Source of the DNA: an uncultured Methanomethylovorans sp. | Lineage (GTDB): Archaea; Halobacteriota; Methanosarcinia; Methanosarcinales; Methanosarcinaceae | Direction of reading: 5' to 3' | Assembly: GCF_963678545.1 (NCBI RefSeq) | Contig: NZ_OY782870.1 | Location: forward strand, 372,001 to 436,000 | DNA: 64,000 nt | Part shown: in pieces, positions 48,024 to 58,252 of the stretch | How the letters are laid out: each line of letters starts with the position of its first letter | Position numbering within the stretch: position 1 is the first letter of the stretch | Made by a program: the position numbers and the translations under genes | The notes under the pieces: model-generated | Database searches by the model: none | What the model was told of the DNA's origin: nothing | The model's input: the letters and a program-made list of their open reading frames with translations, nothing else

Positions 48024-49199
48024 TCATAATACAAATCTCTTTTCAAGCGATGTGAGGTTCTCACAACCATTTTCTGTTACTAGCAACATATCCTCTATAC
48101 GAATACCACCGTGATCCGGATAGTATAGGCCTGGCTCAATAGTAATGACATTACCTTTCTCAAGAGGAATAGCCTGAGTACCCACATAGGGAGCTTCATG
48201 AATATCAAGACCTACACCATGACCTGTAGAATGGATGAAACCCACTTTAGAACCATCACGAATTGTTTTGAACCCATGTGATTCAAGTACATCACATACA
48301 TGATTGTGTATATCACTACAAAGTACACCTGGTTTAACCATCTCAATAGCCCCCTTCTGAGCTGCTAGAACTGCATCATACATTTTCTGAAGCTCTGGAG
48401 TTGCTTCTCCTTTTAGAACTGTACGACTCATATCAGCAAAATACCGATACTTTTTACTTCGCGGGAATATATCAATAACTATGGATTCATTAGCAGCAAG
48501 GGGGCCTTCCCCTTCCCAATGAGGATTTGAAGCTTTTTTCCCACATGCAACAATTGTACCAACGGCTTCGCATCCTGCATCCAACAATGCAAGATCTATT
48601 TCTCTACGTACATTCTCTGCAGTAAGTTCAAAACCTCTAGATAGCAGTTTACCATCAATGACCTCCGCCTTATGAATAAGATTAATAGCTGCAGCCATGG
48701 CTTTTTCACAGGAGTTTTGAGCATACCTTATATGCTCTATTTCATCCTCCCTTTTGACAGACCTCAATTTTTTGAAAGGGCTTTCAATATCAACAATAGT
48801 AAAGCCTTCCTCTTTGAGAGCCTGAGCCGTATGATAAGGAAAATCCCGAGGTACTCCTATTTTACGGATACCTTCTTTTTGTAAAATCTCAGCTATACAA
48901 TCTACATAAGCCTGATATGAATCGCCCCTTTGCTTTAGTTTCTCCCTGTAGCTATAATCTTGCAACGTGCGTATATCGGCAATCCTGGATTCAAGCTCAG
49001 CACGGCCTTTTTCCATTTCTGAGACTATTAGTATCTCCTTTTTACCTGAAGTTTGTATGTAGGTGTACTTATCTGAGACGAAGAAATTTGTGGCGTAGTA
49101 AAAATCAGCATTATCTGAATTACCCACAACCATAAAGCCATCTGCTTTGTTCCTAGCCAACAAATCTGATATATCCATAGTCTCCATCCTCTCTGCCAT
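48024..49199 (-). CDS. pepQ: M24 family aminopeptidase (Xaa-Pro dipeptidase-like)
   Basis: About 390 residues. A creatinase-like N-terminal domain (KADGFMVVGNSDNADFYYATNF) precedes the M24 catalytic domain. Its metal ligands lie in VIDIFPRSKKYRYFADMSRTV, HSTGHGVGLDIHEAPY, ITIEPGLYYPDHGGIRIED and neighbours. Members cleave X-Pro dipeptides. The frame is open to 49325, but the homologous region begins at the MAERMETMDIS cluster; I list ATG 49199, while ATG 49178, 9 bases after GAGAGG, is as likely. Confidence 0.85.
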   Translation of the reverse strand: MAERMETMDISDLLARNKADGFMVVGNSDNADFYYATNFFVSDKYTYIQTSGKKEILIVSEMEKGRAELESRIADIRTLQDYSYREKLKQRGDSYQAYVDCIAEILQKEGIRKIGVPRDFPYHTAQALKEEGFTIVDIESPFKKLRSVKREDEIEHIRYAQNSCEKAMAAAINLIHKAEVIDGKLLSRGFELTAENVRREIDLALLDAGCEAVGTIVACGKKASNPHWEGEGPLAANESIVIDIFPRSKKYRYFADMSRTVLKGEATPELQKMYDAVLAAQKGAIEMVKPGVLCSDIHNHVCDVLESHGFKTIRDGSKVGFIHSTGHGVGLDIHEAPYVGTQAIPLEKGNVITIEPGLYYPDHGGIRIEDMLLVTENGCENLTSLEKRFVL

Positions 49200-49360
49200 A
49201 CTATAAACATTGTTGTTAATAGTACAAAACAATTGTCTTATCTTTTCAATGGCCCGAATGCATGATGCCAAGAATATAAATAGCATCTGACATCTCATGT
49301 GCATGAGGTCATAATTTGTATACATTTTGGATATATACTAGTCCATGGCCATATGAAAGC

Positions 49361-49750
49361 ATGTTACTGAAAAACGGTGTTGTGGATAGATTAAATCTTT
49401 TTACACAGTTCCTTGCGGACATTAAGTATATCATCTTATTTTACGTATTGGGAGATGTTATAACTACATACCATGCTCTGGATTATGGACTTGAAGAGAA
49501 TCCATTTCTTCTGATTTTGATGAATGAGTTTGGCATATGGTCAATGTTAATAATGAAGATTCTGTTCATTGGGATAATTTATTGGTATTATCTCACTTTA
49601 ATGAGCACAGAATCATTATGGAAGACTCAGCTATGGTTTGCATCCAGAAGTACTGTAAGCATGGTGGGAATATTTCTCGTGGTAAATAACCTGCTTGTCA
49701 TATTCTCTAAGTGCAGCTTAGTCCAGATTTTAGGAATCACTCCATATTGA
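49361..49750 (+). CDS. DUF5658-like membrane protein
   Basis: About 129 residues with four hydrophobic segments. The first reads YIILFYVLGDVITTYHALDYGLEENPFL, which has the D-x-x-TT and E-x-NP pattern of DUF5658; helices follow at LILMNEFGIWSMLIMKILFIGIIYWY and VSMVGIFLVVNNLLVIF. Function unknown. I prefer ATG 49361 to the frame start at 49316, which would overlap the divergent peptidase frame. Its end overlaps the convergent EVE-like gene by 21 bases. Confidence 0.68.
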   Translation: MLLKNGVVDRLNLFTQFLADIKYIILFYVLGDVITTYHALDYGLEENPFLLILMNEFGIWSMLIMKILFIGIIYWYYLTLMSTESLWKTQLWFASRSTVSMVGIFLVVNNLLVIFSKCSLVQILGITPY

Positions 49751-50488
49751 TTCACTCGGACGCTTTCGTGTAGCAACAAGCATACCAAGTATCTTTTCCT
49801 TTGACTCTCCTGTAAGAAGAAAAACAGCCGAAGGGTCATTAAGTTCTTCTTTAAGTTTGGGGAATGGAACTTGCATATTCAACCAATCTACATTATGAAA
49901 ATGCCGAGTATATGGTTCTGTATTGCTATATTCATATCTACTTATAACCCTACCAATGGCAAAAAGACCTTTTTCAGTAAGAGGCATTATCACAATATCG
50001 CCTATAAGGATACTTATTGAAAACCTGGCCATGTCAACAGACCATCTTTCCAATTTAGACTCTGAAATCGAACACAGTTTGTTATGAATAACTGTTTTTA
50101 ATTGTTCAACTCTTTCAAACTCGTCGAATTTATCCATGACTTTGTGAAAGCCCGTCAATTCTTGATTCATACCTTCAATCATTGCTTTTAGTCTGGAAAT
50201 CTTTTCGTTCCGCAGAGGAGAACCAGAAAAGTAATTTAAATCATCCAGGCTACCCTCCAATTCAATAACCAGATTGTTGGTAAAGTCATCATATTTTTGA
50301 TCAAGCACCCTGTATCGATCTTGCATGGCAATCGAATTAGATGACGATTTTAAACCTTCTTCAAATTCATCGAGTATATGCAGTTCCAAGTCAAAAGAGA
50401 TAACATTCTTTTTGAGGCATTCCCTTGCCTGCCTGCCTGAATACCCTGTCTTTACAACCCAAACGTTAATAAGATCCTTTATACTCAG
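49730..50488 (-). CDS. EVE-like / Mrr-N-like domain protein with coiled-coil insert, apparent CTG start
   Basis: 252 residues if translation begins at CTG 50488. The N-terminus INVWVVKTGYSGRQARECL then FDLELHIL looks like the first strand and helix of EVE-like domains found in restriction-type proteins. The C-terminal half has the matching core: GDIVIMPLTEKGLFAIGRVISRYEY then HFHNVDWLNMQVPFPKLKEEL. Between them (about 45-145) is a helical, coiled-coil-like insert. The first standard start is TTG 50389, which would lose the N-terminal strand. AGGGGGT lies 6 bases before the CTG. EVE-like modules bind modified nucleobases; the target here is unknown. Confidence 0.6.
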   Translation of the reverse strand: MSIKDLINVWVVKTGYSGRQARECLKKNVISFDLELHILDEFEEGLKSSSNSIAMQDRYRVLDQKYDDFTNNLVIELEGSLDDLNYFSGSPLRNEKISRLKAMIEGMNQELTGFHKVMDKFDEFERVEQLKTVIHNKLCSISESKLERWSVDMARFSISILIGDIVIMPLTEKGLFAIGRVISRYEYSNTEPYTRHFHNVDWLNMQVPFPKLKEELNDPSAVFLLTGESKEKILGMLVATRKRPSESIWSDS

Positions 50489-50493
50489 ACGAG

Positions 50494-50522
50494 TACCCCC
50501 TTAAGAATGATTAGAAGGGGGT
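50494..50522. promoter_or_regulatory. hairpin covering the ribosome site of the EVE-like gene
   Basis: ACCCCCTT (from 50495) and AAGGGGGT (to 50522) form an 8-bp inverted repeat with a 12-base loop. On the minus strand the 3' arm is the AAGGGGGT that would serve as ribosome-binding site for the CTG start at 50488. A hairpin here could hide the site, or the repeat could be an operator. Confidence 0.45.
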
Positions 50523-50916
50523 CACTTAAATAACATTCTATTGGACATATGCTTAAGATCATAGTTTAGTCTACAGTAACTAAAACAGCCATAAAAACAG
50601 CTGCAAGAAGCATAAAAAGATATACCATTAGCACTACCCATATACTTTGTTGAAAGATAGTTGTTTATCAATAACACCTTTTTGGGATAAGGTAGGTAGA
50701 CATATATTTTTTGATAGTGCACAATATATAAAAAACTATAAATATAAATAGCTGAGGATACTATAACAAAAAAAATAGAGAGGGAAATAAGCAAAAATAG
50801 AAAAACACAGCCAGAATAAGATTGAAAAGGCTTTTCTACAAAGTCAATCAATTGGGTTTATATTCCTAAAGAAAAGTTAGCGATAAAGCAATCTAAATTC
50901 TATTCTATGAGGGTTG
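50523..50916. other. AT-rich intergenic region without a supported gene
   Basis: A divergent gap between the EVE-like gene and the small coiled-coil membrane protein. A minus-strand frame of 109 codons at 50522-50851 is hydrophobic, rich in Ser, Tyr and Cys and has no ribosome site; I regard it as a product of base composition. A GAGGG near 50908 belongs to the following gene. Confidence 0.5.
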
Positions 50917-51243
50917 ATGATGGAAACAAGAGATATTGTTTTTTCCATAGTTATGGTCGTATCATCTTTCGTACTCACGTACGAGTGGCTTGGAAGGTTT
51001 AGTTATGACCCTGCGAACTCACTTATAATACTCGCAGCAATAGTGATGGTAGGTGCTCTGGCAGCTATGATTCTGTCAGTAGACATACGCATGCGTAAAA
51101 TGGAAAGCATGCTAGATATAAAAGAAAGGTCCCTGCGGATCAATGTTCAGAGCATAGAAAGCAACATGGACAGAAAGATGGATGAGGTAATCAGCAGAGT
51201 AGATGAAGCTCTGGAAACCCTCAATAGCAAAAGGTACAGGTGA
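50917..51243 (+). CDS. small membrane protein with C-terminal coiled coil
   Basis: About 108 residues. Two transmembrane helices (DIVFSIVMVVSSFVLTYEWLG and SLIILAAIVMVGALAAMILSV) are followed by a charged helix of about 50 residues with heptad character (RMRKMESMLDIKERSLRINVQSI, then DEVISRVDEALETL). GAGGG lies just before the start; ATG 50917 or 50920 are equally possible. No family is recognised. The tail should face the cytoplasm and may mediate oligomerisation. Confidence 0.7.
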   Translation: MMETRDIVFSIVMVVSSFVLTYEWLGRFSYDPANSLIILAAIVMVGALAAMILSVDIRMRKMESMLDIKERSLRINVQSIESNMDRKMDEVISRVDEALETLNSKRYR

Positions 51244-51365
51244 GACATGGTGAAAGATTGTTACCATAAAAGATCAATTATTTCCCATGTTATGCGAAAA
51301 TGATATAAACTGGTGCTCACTATCATAGATGATTTATAAGCCTCATTCTACAAAGAGGTGCGTAC

Positions 51366-51677
51366 ATGCGCATTCATCTGGAACCGATTGGTATAATCAA
51401 AAAAGCTGGAAAATATTCCGAGATAATGATTTATTCTGATTTCGAGCAAGTAGTAAAGAATGTCATATCAAAAATTGGCACCGAAATCAGTGGACAGAAG
51501 TTGCTTATTGTACATAAGAACAGAAGTTCTGATGGAGACGGACATCAAGTCCAAATAACAAAAGCAGACCTTATAGAAAGAGTGGGAAACATATTAAAAG
51601 TTGGGAATATCGATGCATCTGATGATTCTGTCATTGATGTAAGACTTGACATGGGCGAAACAACTAAGAATATCTGA
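51366..51677 (+). CDS. conserved hypothetical protein, 103 aa
   Basis: A 103-residue soluble protein beginning MRIHLEPIGIIKKAGKYSEI and containing QKLLIVHKNRSSDGDGHQVQIT. The opening strand slightly recalls TrmO-type proteins, but the rest does not match, so I make no assignment. GAGGTG lies 5 bases before ATG 51366. It ends 15 bases ahead of fen on the same strand and is likely co-transcribed. Confidence 0.65.
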   Translation: MRIHLEPIGIIKKAGKYSEIMIYSDFEQVVKNVISKIGTEISGQKLLIVHKNRSSDGDGHQVQITKADLIERVGNILKVGNIDASDDSVIDVRLDMGETTKNI

Positions 51678-51692
51678 GAACTATCCTGATTC

Positions 51693-52709
51693 ATGGGAAC
51701 AGATATTGGAGAACTTCTGGAAAAACGGCAAGTAGAAATATCCGAGTTGTCCCATAAAATTGTAGCTATAGATGCATACAATATACTCTACCAGTTTCTG
51801 AGCATAATACGGCAGAGAGATGGAACTCCACTTAAAGATTCAAAAGGGAACATTACATCTCATCTTTCTGGCATTCTCTATAGAATGACCAGCCTTATGG
51901 AAGAAGGAATAAAGCCAGTATTTGTTTTTGATGGGAAACCATCGCATCTTAAAGATCGAACTATCGAAAAGAGAACGGTCGATAGAGAGAATGCAAAGAT
52001 AAAATGGGAAGAGGCTAAAGAAAAGGGATTAGCAGAAGAAGCATATATGTATGCTCAGGCTTCTTCCAAGGTTACTCGAGAGATAGCTGATGATTCCAGA
52101 AAACTTCTTTTAGCTATGGGAATTCCCTGGGTGGATGCACCTTCGGAAGGAGAGGCTCAAGCTGCCCACATGGTGACAACAGGAAATGCAAATTATGTTG
52201 CTTCACAAGACTATGATTCATTGCTTTTTGGAGCACCCGCAGTTGTAAGGAACCTTACCATTACAGGCAAACGTAAACTTCCAAAAAAGAATATTTTTGT
52301 GGATGTAAAGCCCGAGATAATGACTCTTGAAGAAAACCTTACAGAACTGGGAATTGACCACTCACAACTATTAGATATTGCATTATGTGTGGGTACTGAT
52401 TACAACCCCGGGATAGAGAAAATTGGACCAAAAAAAGCGTTGAAACTCGTAAAGGAGTATGGACGCATCGAAAAGATATTACAGGCAGTTGGGCAAAAGA
52501 TAGAAAACGTACAGGAAATAAAAGATATTTTTTTAAATCCCACTGTAACAGACGATTACAATCTCAAATGGAAAAAACCCGATATAGATGCAATTATTGC
52601 ATTCCTTTGCGAAGAGCATGATTTCTCAAAAGACAGAGTAATAAAGGCCTGTGAAAGGCTGGAAACGATCAGTGGCCCAGGACAAAGAACCCTGGACCAA
52701 TGGTTCTGA
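51693..52709 (+). CDS. fen: flap endonuclease 1
   Basis: A 338-residue structure-specific nuclease that removes 5' flaps during Okazaki fragment processing and repair. The N-terminal MGTDIGELL, the metal-binding [20 protein letters not shown] and [12 protein letters not shown], the acidic [11 protein letters not shown] and [12 protein letters not shown], and the H3TH region are all present. The C-terminus [11 protein letters not shown] is the PCNA-binding peptide. It is convergent with gpmI, 2 bases away. Confidence 0.96.
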   Translation: MGTDIGELLEKRQVEISELSHKIVAIDAYNILYQFLSIIRQRDGTPLKDSKGNITSHLSGILYRMTSLMEEGIKPVFVFDGKPSHLKDRTIEKRTVDRENAKIKWEEAKEKGLAEEAYMYAQASSKVTREIADDSRKLLLAMGIPWVDAPSEGEAQAAHMVTTGNANYVASQDYDSLLFGAPAVVRNLTITGKRKLPKKNIFVDVKPEIMTLEENLTELGIDHSQLLDIALCVGTDYNPGIEKIGPKKALKLVKEYGRIEKILQAVGQKIENVQEIKDIFLNPTVTDDYNLKWKKPDIDAIIAFLCEEHDFSKDRVIKACERLETISGPGQRTLDQWF

Positions 52710-52711
52710 GA

Positions 52712-54253
52712 TCACTTTTTAATAAGTGACTTGCCTGTCATTTCTATAGGTTTTAGAATATTCAGTATCTCAAGCATTGTTGGAGCAATATCAGATAGCT
52801 TGCCTTCACAAAGCTGTACACCCCTCTCATCACATACATAAATACAACGTACAGGATTGGAAGTGTGAGCCGTATGTGGAGAACCAGAAATTGGATCCAT
52901 CATTTTTTCAGCGTTACCATGATCAGCAGTAATAATTACAGATCCTCCGGACCCCATCACAGCATTCACTACTTTGCCTACACATGTATCAACAGTTTGT
53001 ACCGCCTCTACGGCAGCATCGAAGAAACCTGTATGACCCACCATATCCATGTTAGCATAATTGACTATTATTACATCGTATGGCCCCAACCTGATTTGTT
53101 CCACAAGCTTATCAGTAACCTCATAAGCGCTCATTTGTGGTTTGAGATCATAAGTAGCCACTTTAGGAGATGGGACCAGCAATCTATCCTCCCCAGTATT
53201 CTGCTCTTCTACACCACCATTCAGGAAAAAAGTGACATGTGCATATTTTTCAGTCTCAGCTATCCGCAATTGTTTCAGACCATGATTACTAAGAACCTGC
53301 CCAAAAGTATTATCAATAGATTCAGTTGGAAAAACAAGTGGAATATCCAGTTTTTCATCATATTCGGACATGCACACAAAATGAACATGTGGGCAGGGAT
53401 TTCTTTCAAATCCTTCAAAACACTCGTTTACAAAAGAATACGAAAGTTGGCGCGCCCTATCCGGCCTGAAATTGAAGAAAATAACCGAATCATGGTCTTT
53501 AATGGTAACAAGAGGCTGACCGTCTTCATCTGTGATAACCGTGGGCTTGACAAATTCATCATTTTCGCCTCTATTGTAAGCATCTTTGATAGCATAAACA
53601 GGGTCTTTAGACTTCAAACCTTCACCTAAGACCAAAGCATCATAAGCAAGTTTTACCCTATCCCAGCGCTTATCCCTGTCCATAGCATAGTATCTTCCAG
53701 AAACAGTAGCAATGACAGCGTTCCTTTTTCTTCCATACACTTGTTGAAACTCTTCCATATCACAAAGAGCTTGTTTGGGAGGCACATCTCTGCCATCAAG
53801 GAAAGCATGAACATAAACTCTGGAAAGCCCCTGATTTTCAGCAACCTTGATCAAACCTTTCAAATGGTTCATGTGGCTGTGTACCCCTCCATACGAGAAA
53901 AGACCCATTAAATGCAGGTTAGAGCCTTTTTCCTTAACGTTTCTTATTGCATCAAGAAGTACTGGATTGGTATAAATTTCACCACATTCTATTGATTTAT
54001 TAATTCGTGTCAGATCCTGGTAAACAACCCTTCCCGCACCGATATTGAGGTGTCCTACCTCAGAATTACCCATCTGACCTGCAGGAAGACCAACACTTTC
54101 CCCTGAAGCCTCCAAAAAAGTAGAAGGATGTTTTTCCAAAAGAGAATTGAGAACAGGTGTATTCGCAGCCAGCACAGCATTTCCCATGGGCTCTGGGCTA
54201 TACCCCCATCCATCGAGAATCATGAGCAATAGAGGCTTTTTAGATTGTGCCAT
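52712..54253 (-). CDS. gpmI: 2,3-bisphosphoglycerate-independent phosphoglycerate mutase
   Basis: A 513-residue alkaline-phosphatase-fold enzyme that interconverts 3- and 2-phosphoglycerate in glycolysis and gluconeogenesis. The phosphoserine is S64 in [15 protein letters not shown]. Metal ligands are in [32 protein letters not shown] and ITADHGNAE. The length is that of the bacterial-type GpmI rather than the shorter archaeal ApgM, so it may have come from bacteria; many Methanosarcinales carry this form. Confidence 0.95.
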   Translation of the reverse strand: MAQSKKPLLLMILDGWGYSPEPMGNAVLAANTPVLNSLLEKHPSTFLEASGESVGLPAGQMGNSEVGHLNIGAGRVVYQDLTRINKSIECGEIYTNPVLLDAIRNVKEKGSNLHLMGLFSYGGVHSHMNHLKGLIKVAENQGLSRVYVHAFLDGRDVPPKQALCDMEEFQQVYGRKRNAVIATVSGRYYAMDRDKRWDRVKLAYDALVLGEGLKSKDPVYAIKDAYNRGENDEFVKPTVITDEDGQPLVTIKDHDSVIFFNFRPDRARQLSYSFVNECFEGFERNPCPHVHFVCMSEYDEKLDIPLVFPTESIDNTFGQVLSNHGLKQLRIAETEKYAHVTFFLNGGVEEQNTGEDRLLVPSPKVATYDLKPQMSAYEVTDKLVEQIRLGPYDVIIVNYANMDMVGHTGFFDAAVEAVQTVDTCVGKVVNAVMGSGGSVIITADHGNAEKMMDPISGSPHTAHTSNPVRCIYVCDERGVQLCEGKLSDIAPTMLEILNILKPIEMTGKSLIKK

Positions 54254-54684
54254 GATATGGTAAATGTCACTGATGTATATTAAATAAGCTGCTATAGTCG
54301 AAAAAATGATACAAAATGAAAAAGTGTATCTGGACTCATTTTGAAGTGATATTTAGAGTACCATGATTTACAATAAGTAGAATAGATTAATCCGTTTTTT
54401 GAACAACATATAAAACAAGTAAACTTTACTTGATATAAAGGTAACATCCCATTACTAAACCGATTATTGCTATCACTTTTTTTATGCAAAATAGAATAGT
54501 GAATATTAGAGATAATTTGTACCATACGATGAAAAAGATAAAAATACCACTTAGAAAGTCATTGAATATATAAATAATGGGAGTAAAAAATCCCCCACCA
54601 GTAGTCACTAATTACAAAGTATACCATTGGTATATGATTATATTGGGTTACTAATATGGACAACTAAGTAAAACTAAGTTGCGT
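54254..54684. other. AT-rich intergenic region with a palindrome
   Basis: A divergent gap between gpmI and ubiA. The short frames in it are typical of low-GC sequence and I call none of them. The perfect inverted repeat TATACCATTGGTATA (54620-54634, arms of six bases, 3-base centre) lies about 50 bases before the ubiA start and could be a promoter element or operator. Confidence 0.45.
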
Positions 54685-55599
54685 ATGAACACAAACAGCA
54701 ATCTAAATCACAACTATAATAACAAGATAATTATAAGTACGGACATATATAAAAACCTTTTTCCAACAATAAACCTTCTAAATAGTTCTGTACTAGTATC
54801 GATATCCGGAGCCTTACGCATTTACATTGCATCACTACTGCTTCTGGTAAATATGAATATCCTGAACTGTGTAGCAGGAGGACTCATCGTATATGCAGTA
54901 TACACTCTTGACCGTGCACTCGAATCAACTGAAGATGCTATTAACAGGTCGGAACTCAATGGGGCTAACAAAAAGTTAGCGCTATTTGTCTGTTTGATTA
55001 CATTTGCGATTGGATGCTATATCCTCAATGCAAGCGGTTTATTGCTAATAGCCTTAATGCCGCTTGTGGCTGGATATCTTTACAGTAAAGGACTGAATTT
55101 TGGGAGAATTAAGCTTAAATTAAAAGGTGGCTTAGGAGTTAAGAATCTTGTAGTTGGGATTACATGGGGTACTTTCATTGCAAGCATAGCTGGAGTAGGA
55201 CTCCAAAGTATCCTACCGGTGTTCTTAGTATTCTTTTATTATGGATCCAAGCTTTTCATTAATTCGACTATATATGACTTTAAGGATGTAAAGGGAGACC
55301 TGATGGCAGGCATCAAAACTCTGCCTGTAAGCCTTGGAGAAAAGAATACTCGAAAATTGTTGTTAACATTGCATATTGGATCTCATTTACTGCTGATAAG
55401 CGCCATATTAATGCATTTACTGGCATTCGAACCCGTGATAGTGACCTATAGCTTTTTCATAGGGTTACTATACGTATTTAGGCTTACAAACAATAGAGAA
55501 AATGAAAAAACCTGGGGAAAAATTGAAAGACTATTTTTAGTTGATGGAGAATCAGGATTTATCGTATATCTAAGAGCAGCAATTACAAGTATGATATGA
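54685..55599 (+). CDS. UbiA-family prenyltransferase
   Basis: About 304 residues with seven to nine membrane helices. The first Asp-rich motif is unusual, YTLDRALESTED near residue 80 in place of NDxxDxxxD, and the second is YDFKDVKGDLMAGIKTLP near residue 200, which is typical. Members attach prenyl chains to ring compounds or glycerol phosphates; in methanogens they serve methanophenazine or archaeal lipid synthesis. The acceptor cannot be predicted. I chose ATG 54685; TTG 54679 adds two residues. Confidence 0.82.
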   Translation: MNTNSNLNHNYNNKIIISTDIYKNLFPTINLLNSSVLVSISGALRIYIASLLLLVNMNILNCVAGGLIVYAVYTLDRALESTEDAINRSELNGANKKLALFVCLITFAIGCYILNASGLLLIALMPLVAGYLYSKGLNFGRIKLKLKGGLGVKNLVVGITWGTFIASIAGVGLQSILPVFLVFFYYGSKLFINSTIYDFKDVKGDLMAGIKTLPVSLGEKNTRKLLLTLHIGSHLLLISAILMHLLAFEPVIVTYSFFIGLLYVFRLTNNRENEKTWGKIERLFLVDGESGFIVYLRAAITSMI

Positions 55600-55608
55600 A
55601 CATTGGTT

Positions 55609-56391
55609 TCATATTTTTTTTGCTTGCCCTAAGTAGTAATCGAATAGATCATTTCCCCATTGAATACCTTTTTTGTCAACGCAAATGAGGTCTGTCCGTG
55701 GATCGTAATTACCTGATTTAAAGAACAGAGACATGGAAAAGAAAAGATCTGTTACCACAAAAGCTACCTTTGCATTATCAATTAAATGTAGCTCAGTAAA
55801 TTCCCCATCATTATATACTTTCAAATCTTCTGCAAAATCAGTTGTGATCATGTCATAAATGTTATCTGTAATTATAAGGGAAGTAGAAACATCTTTTTCC
55901 GCAAGATGTTTGAAAAATTGGGGATACGCTGGGAAGAAAACAGGAGAAACACCTTTGATTGTAGCGGAGTGTTCGATTGATTCAAGAAATGATTTATGAG
56001 AAGTATAAACATTCTCGAGTTTATCTACATAAAAATCACAGTCTTTGAGATCTGCTAACCTATCAAGCAAATAATCGGGTATTCCAGACAGATCATGATC
56101 ATTCCAAAAGTCCTCATTTTTCTCAATCAAATCTAACATGTCAACAAATGGTTTAAAAGACTTGGCAACGATCTTACCAGTAGTTGTAAGTGTATACATC
56201 TTAGTAGATGGGTCTTTATACATAAGATTCGCAGATTCCATCTCCCGTATCCGTGGAGCAATCTCTGGAGAGGATACGTCGAATTTCTTACGAATATTAG
56301 TGAGAGTTGACGGTTGCTCAAGAAGAAAAAGAAGGAGATCTCTTCTTTTTTCCGAAAAAGTAAGCAAACTCAACATGCCTTTGGATTTCAT
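55609..56391 (-). CDS. FilR1/DUF1724-type winged-helix regulator
   Basis: About 260 residues. The N-terminal winged helix (SEKRRDLLLFLLEQPSTLTNIRKKFDVSSPEIAPRI...) is ArsR-like. The C-terminal part from about residue 110 is the FilR1/DUF1724 ligand domain found in many Methanosarcinales regulators (VSPVFFPAYPQFFKHLAEK, DLFFSMSLFFKSGNYD). I chose ATG 56391, with GAGTGAT 5 bases upstream, over the frame start at 56469, which reads through AT-rich leader. Convergent with ubiA; target genes unknown. Confidence 0.82.
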   Translation of the reverse strand: MKSKGMLSLLTFSEKRRDLLLFLLEQPSTLTNIRKKFDVSSPEIAPRIREMESANLMYKDPSTKMYTLTTTGKIVAKSFKPFVDMLDLIEKNEDFWNDHDLSGIPDYLLDRLADLKDCDFYVDKLENVYTSHKSFLESIEHSATIKGVSPVFFPAYPQFFKHLAEKDVSTSLIITDNIYDMITTDFAEDLKVYNDGEFTELHLIDNAKVAFVVTDLFFSMSLFFKSGNYDPRTDLICVDKKGIQWGNDLFDYYLGQAKKI

Positions 56392-56555
56392 GATAATCAC
56401 TCGCAATTTACAATAGGAAATAAATTTGAGATAGATACTGAATTCAATAAATATATGGTACCAATACAATCAATAAACAGTATCAGTTATAAATATATCA
56501 TAGAGAATTATTTAAAGAGGTGTTGCGAGTTTCTTCCAATAACGAGATAAATAAA

Positions 56556-58172
56556 TTAATGGAGGAAGTGTCGCATTCCAGTGAATACGAGAGAAACCCC
56601 CAGTTTGTTTGCAGTACTTATGACTTCATCGTCCCTGATTGAACCTCCGGGAGAGACTATATAAAATATACCATTTTCAGCTGCATGAACAATGCTGTCA
56701 TCAAATGGGAAAAACGCATCTGAAGCCATTACACTTTTTGAAAGTACATTCTTATAGTATTCATCAAAATCCACTGCGGGACTTTCTCTTTCATAGATTA
56801 CTTTCAGGTTCTCTCTTGCTTTAGTAGCAGCAAGCTTCCTGATTGAATCTACCCTATTGGGCTGACCTGCGCCCATGGCAATCATCATATAGCAGCCTTT
56901 CTGGTACTCATAAGCAAGAGTGATAGAGTTGGATTTTGTACTTTTGCATGCACTTATACAGAACTCGGAAAGAGAACGCATCGAGTCCGGGAAAGATTGT
57001 TCTGTTACACATTCCCACTTCTCATATAAACCCACATCTCTAGACTGTTTTAACAGGCCACCAACTACATATTTATACGTATGATCAACATCAAAGACAT
57101 CATTCAACTGAGGCAGCTCAAGCAATCTTAGATTGGAACTCTTTTTCTTGAGATACTCAAGAGCATCGTGATCAAAGCCAGGAGCAAGAATAATCTCTAC
57201 GAACTTGCCTTCTAGGAACTCTGCTGACTGCATATCAAATACGTTGTTACTACAAACGATACTTCCATACGCAGAGATGGGATCTCCATCCCATGCAGCA
57301 CTAAGAGCCTGTAGAAGAGTATCACCTGTAGCTAGTCCACATGGATTATTATGCTTTACAATAACTACTGCAGGTTTTTCGGAATGAAGGTCTTTTATTG
57401 TCAGCAGAGCATTGTCAGCATCTACATAATTGTTATAGGATAGCTCTTTTCCATGCAATTGTCTTGCATTTGCGAGAGATGGACCTTTCACGCCTGGTTC
57501 CTTGAAAAACTTAGCTTTTTGATGCCAGTTCTCACCATAACGCAGCTCCATACCTCCAGTAAAGTTAAGGTGTATGACCTCTTCAGAAGCTAGTTCCTTG
57601 CTTAGGTAAGTATCAATAGTTGCATCATAATATGCCGTGTGCCTGAAAGCCTTTACAGCAAGTTGCTTGCGCATTTTCTCTGAAATCACTCCTGTAGATC
57701 TGATCTCTTTGAGTACATGCCCATAATCTGTAGGATCACACACAACAGTTACAGAATTAAAGTTTTTAGCTGCAGCACGCAAAAGAGTTGGACCACCAAT
57801 GTCAATATTCTCAATAGCCTCCTCTAGCAAAACACCTTCTTTTGTCACTGTGACCTCAAAAGGATAGAGATTTACAGCTACAAGATCAATAAGCTCAATA
57901 CCTGCATCATGCGCCTGCACCATATGATCCGGATTGTGCCTGTTACACAATATAGCACCATGTATCTTTGGATGCAATGTTTTAACTCTGCCATCCATCA
58001 TTTCAGGAAAACCTGTGACCTCTGAAACATCCTTCACTTCAATTCCTGAATCACGTAAAATGCGTGCAGTTCCACCGGTTGATATCAATTCTACACCAAG
58101 GGCTGCAAGCCCTCGAGCAAACTCTACAATTCCAGCCTTGTCAGAAACGCTTAGCAGTGCCCTTTTTACCAA
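56556..58172 (-). CDS. purH: bifunctional AICAR transformylase / IMP cyclohydrolase
   Basis: A 538-residue enzyme for the last two steps of IMP synthesis. The N-terminal MGS-like IMP cyclohydrolase domain ([22 protein letters not shown]) is followed by the transformylase domain, with the active site [12 protein letters not shown] near residue 270 and [11 protein letters not shown] near residue 475. Full-length fused PurH is bacterial-like; many other archaea use PurP and PurO instead. Start is ATG 58172. Confidence 0.95.
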   Translation of the reverse strand: MVKRALLSVSDKAGIVEFARGLAALGVELISTGGTARILRDSGIEVKDVSEVTGFPEMMDGRVKTLHPKIHGAILCNRHNPDHMVQAHDAGIELIDLVAVNLYPFEVTVTKEGVLLEEAIENIDIGGPTLLRAAAKNFNSVTVVCDPTDYGHVLKEIRSTGVISEKMRKQLAVKAFRHTAYYDATIDTYLSKELASEEVIHLNFTGGMELRYGENWHQKAKFFKEPGVKGPSLANARQLHGKELSYNNYVDADNALLTIKDLHSEKPAVVIVKHNNPCGLATGDTLLQALSAAWDGDPISAYGSIVCSNNVFDMQSAEFLEGKFVEIILAPGFDHDALEYLKKKSSNLRLLELPQLNDVFDVDHTYKYVVGGLLKQSRDVGLYEKWECVTEQSFPDSMRSLSEFCISACKSTKSNSITLAYEYQKGCYMMIAMGAGQPNRVDSIRKLAATKARENLKVIYERESPAVDFDEYYKNVLSKSVMASDAFFPFDDSIVHAAENGIFYIVSPGGSIRDDEVISTANKLGVSLVFTGMRHFLH

Positions 58173-58252
58173 AAAATCACCGTCAAAGGTTAGCGTATAT
58201 CATGTATAAATGTTATGGTTGAAAAAAGTGAGAAAATAGAAATTACTGGGGC

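Noticed and set aside
50522..50851. 109-codon minus-strand frame, hydrophobic
   Set aside because: Rich in Tyr, Ser and Cys from AT-rich sequence, no ribosome site and no recognisable fold; it also touches the hairpin ahead of the EVE-like gene.
54292..54608. Short minus-strand frames before ubiA
   Set aside because: AT-driven hydrophobic frames with no start signals; they overlap one another.
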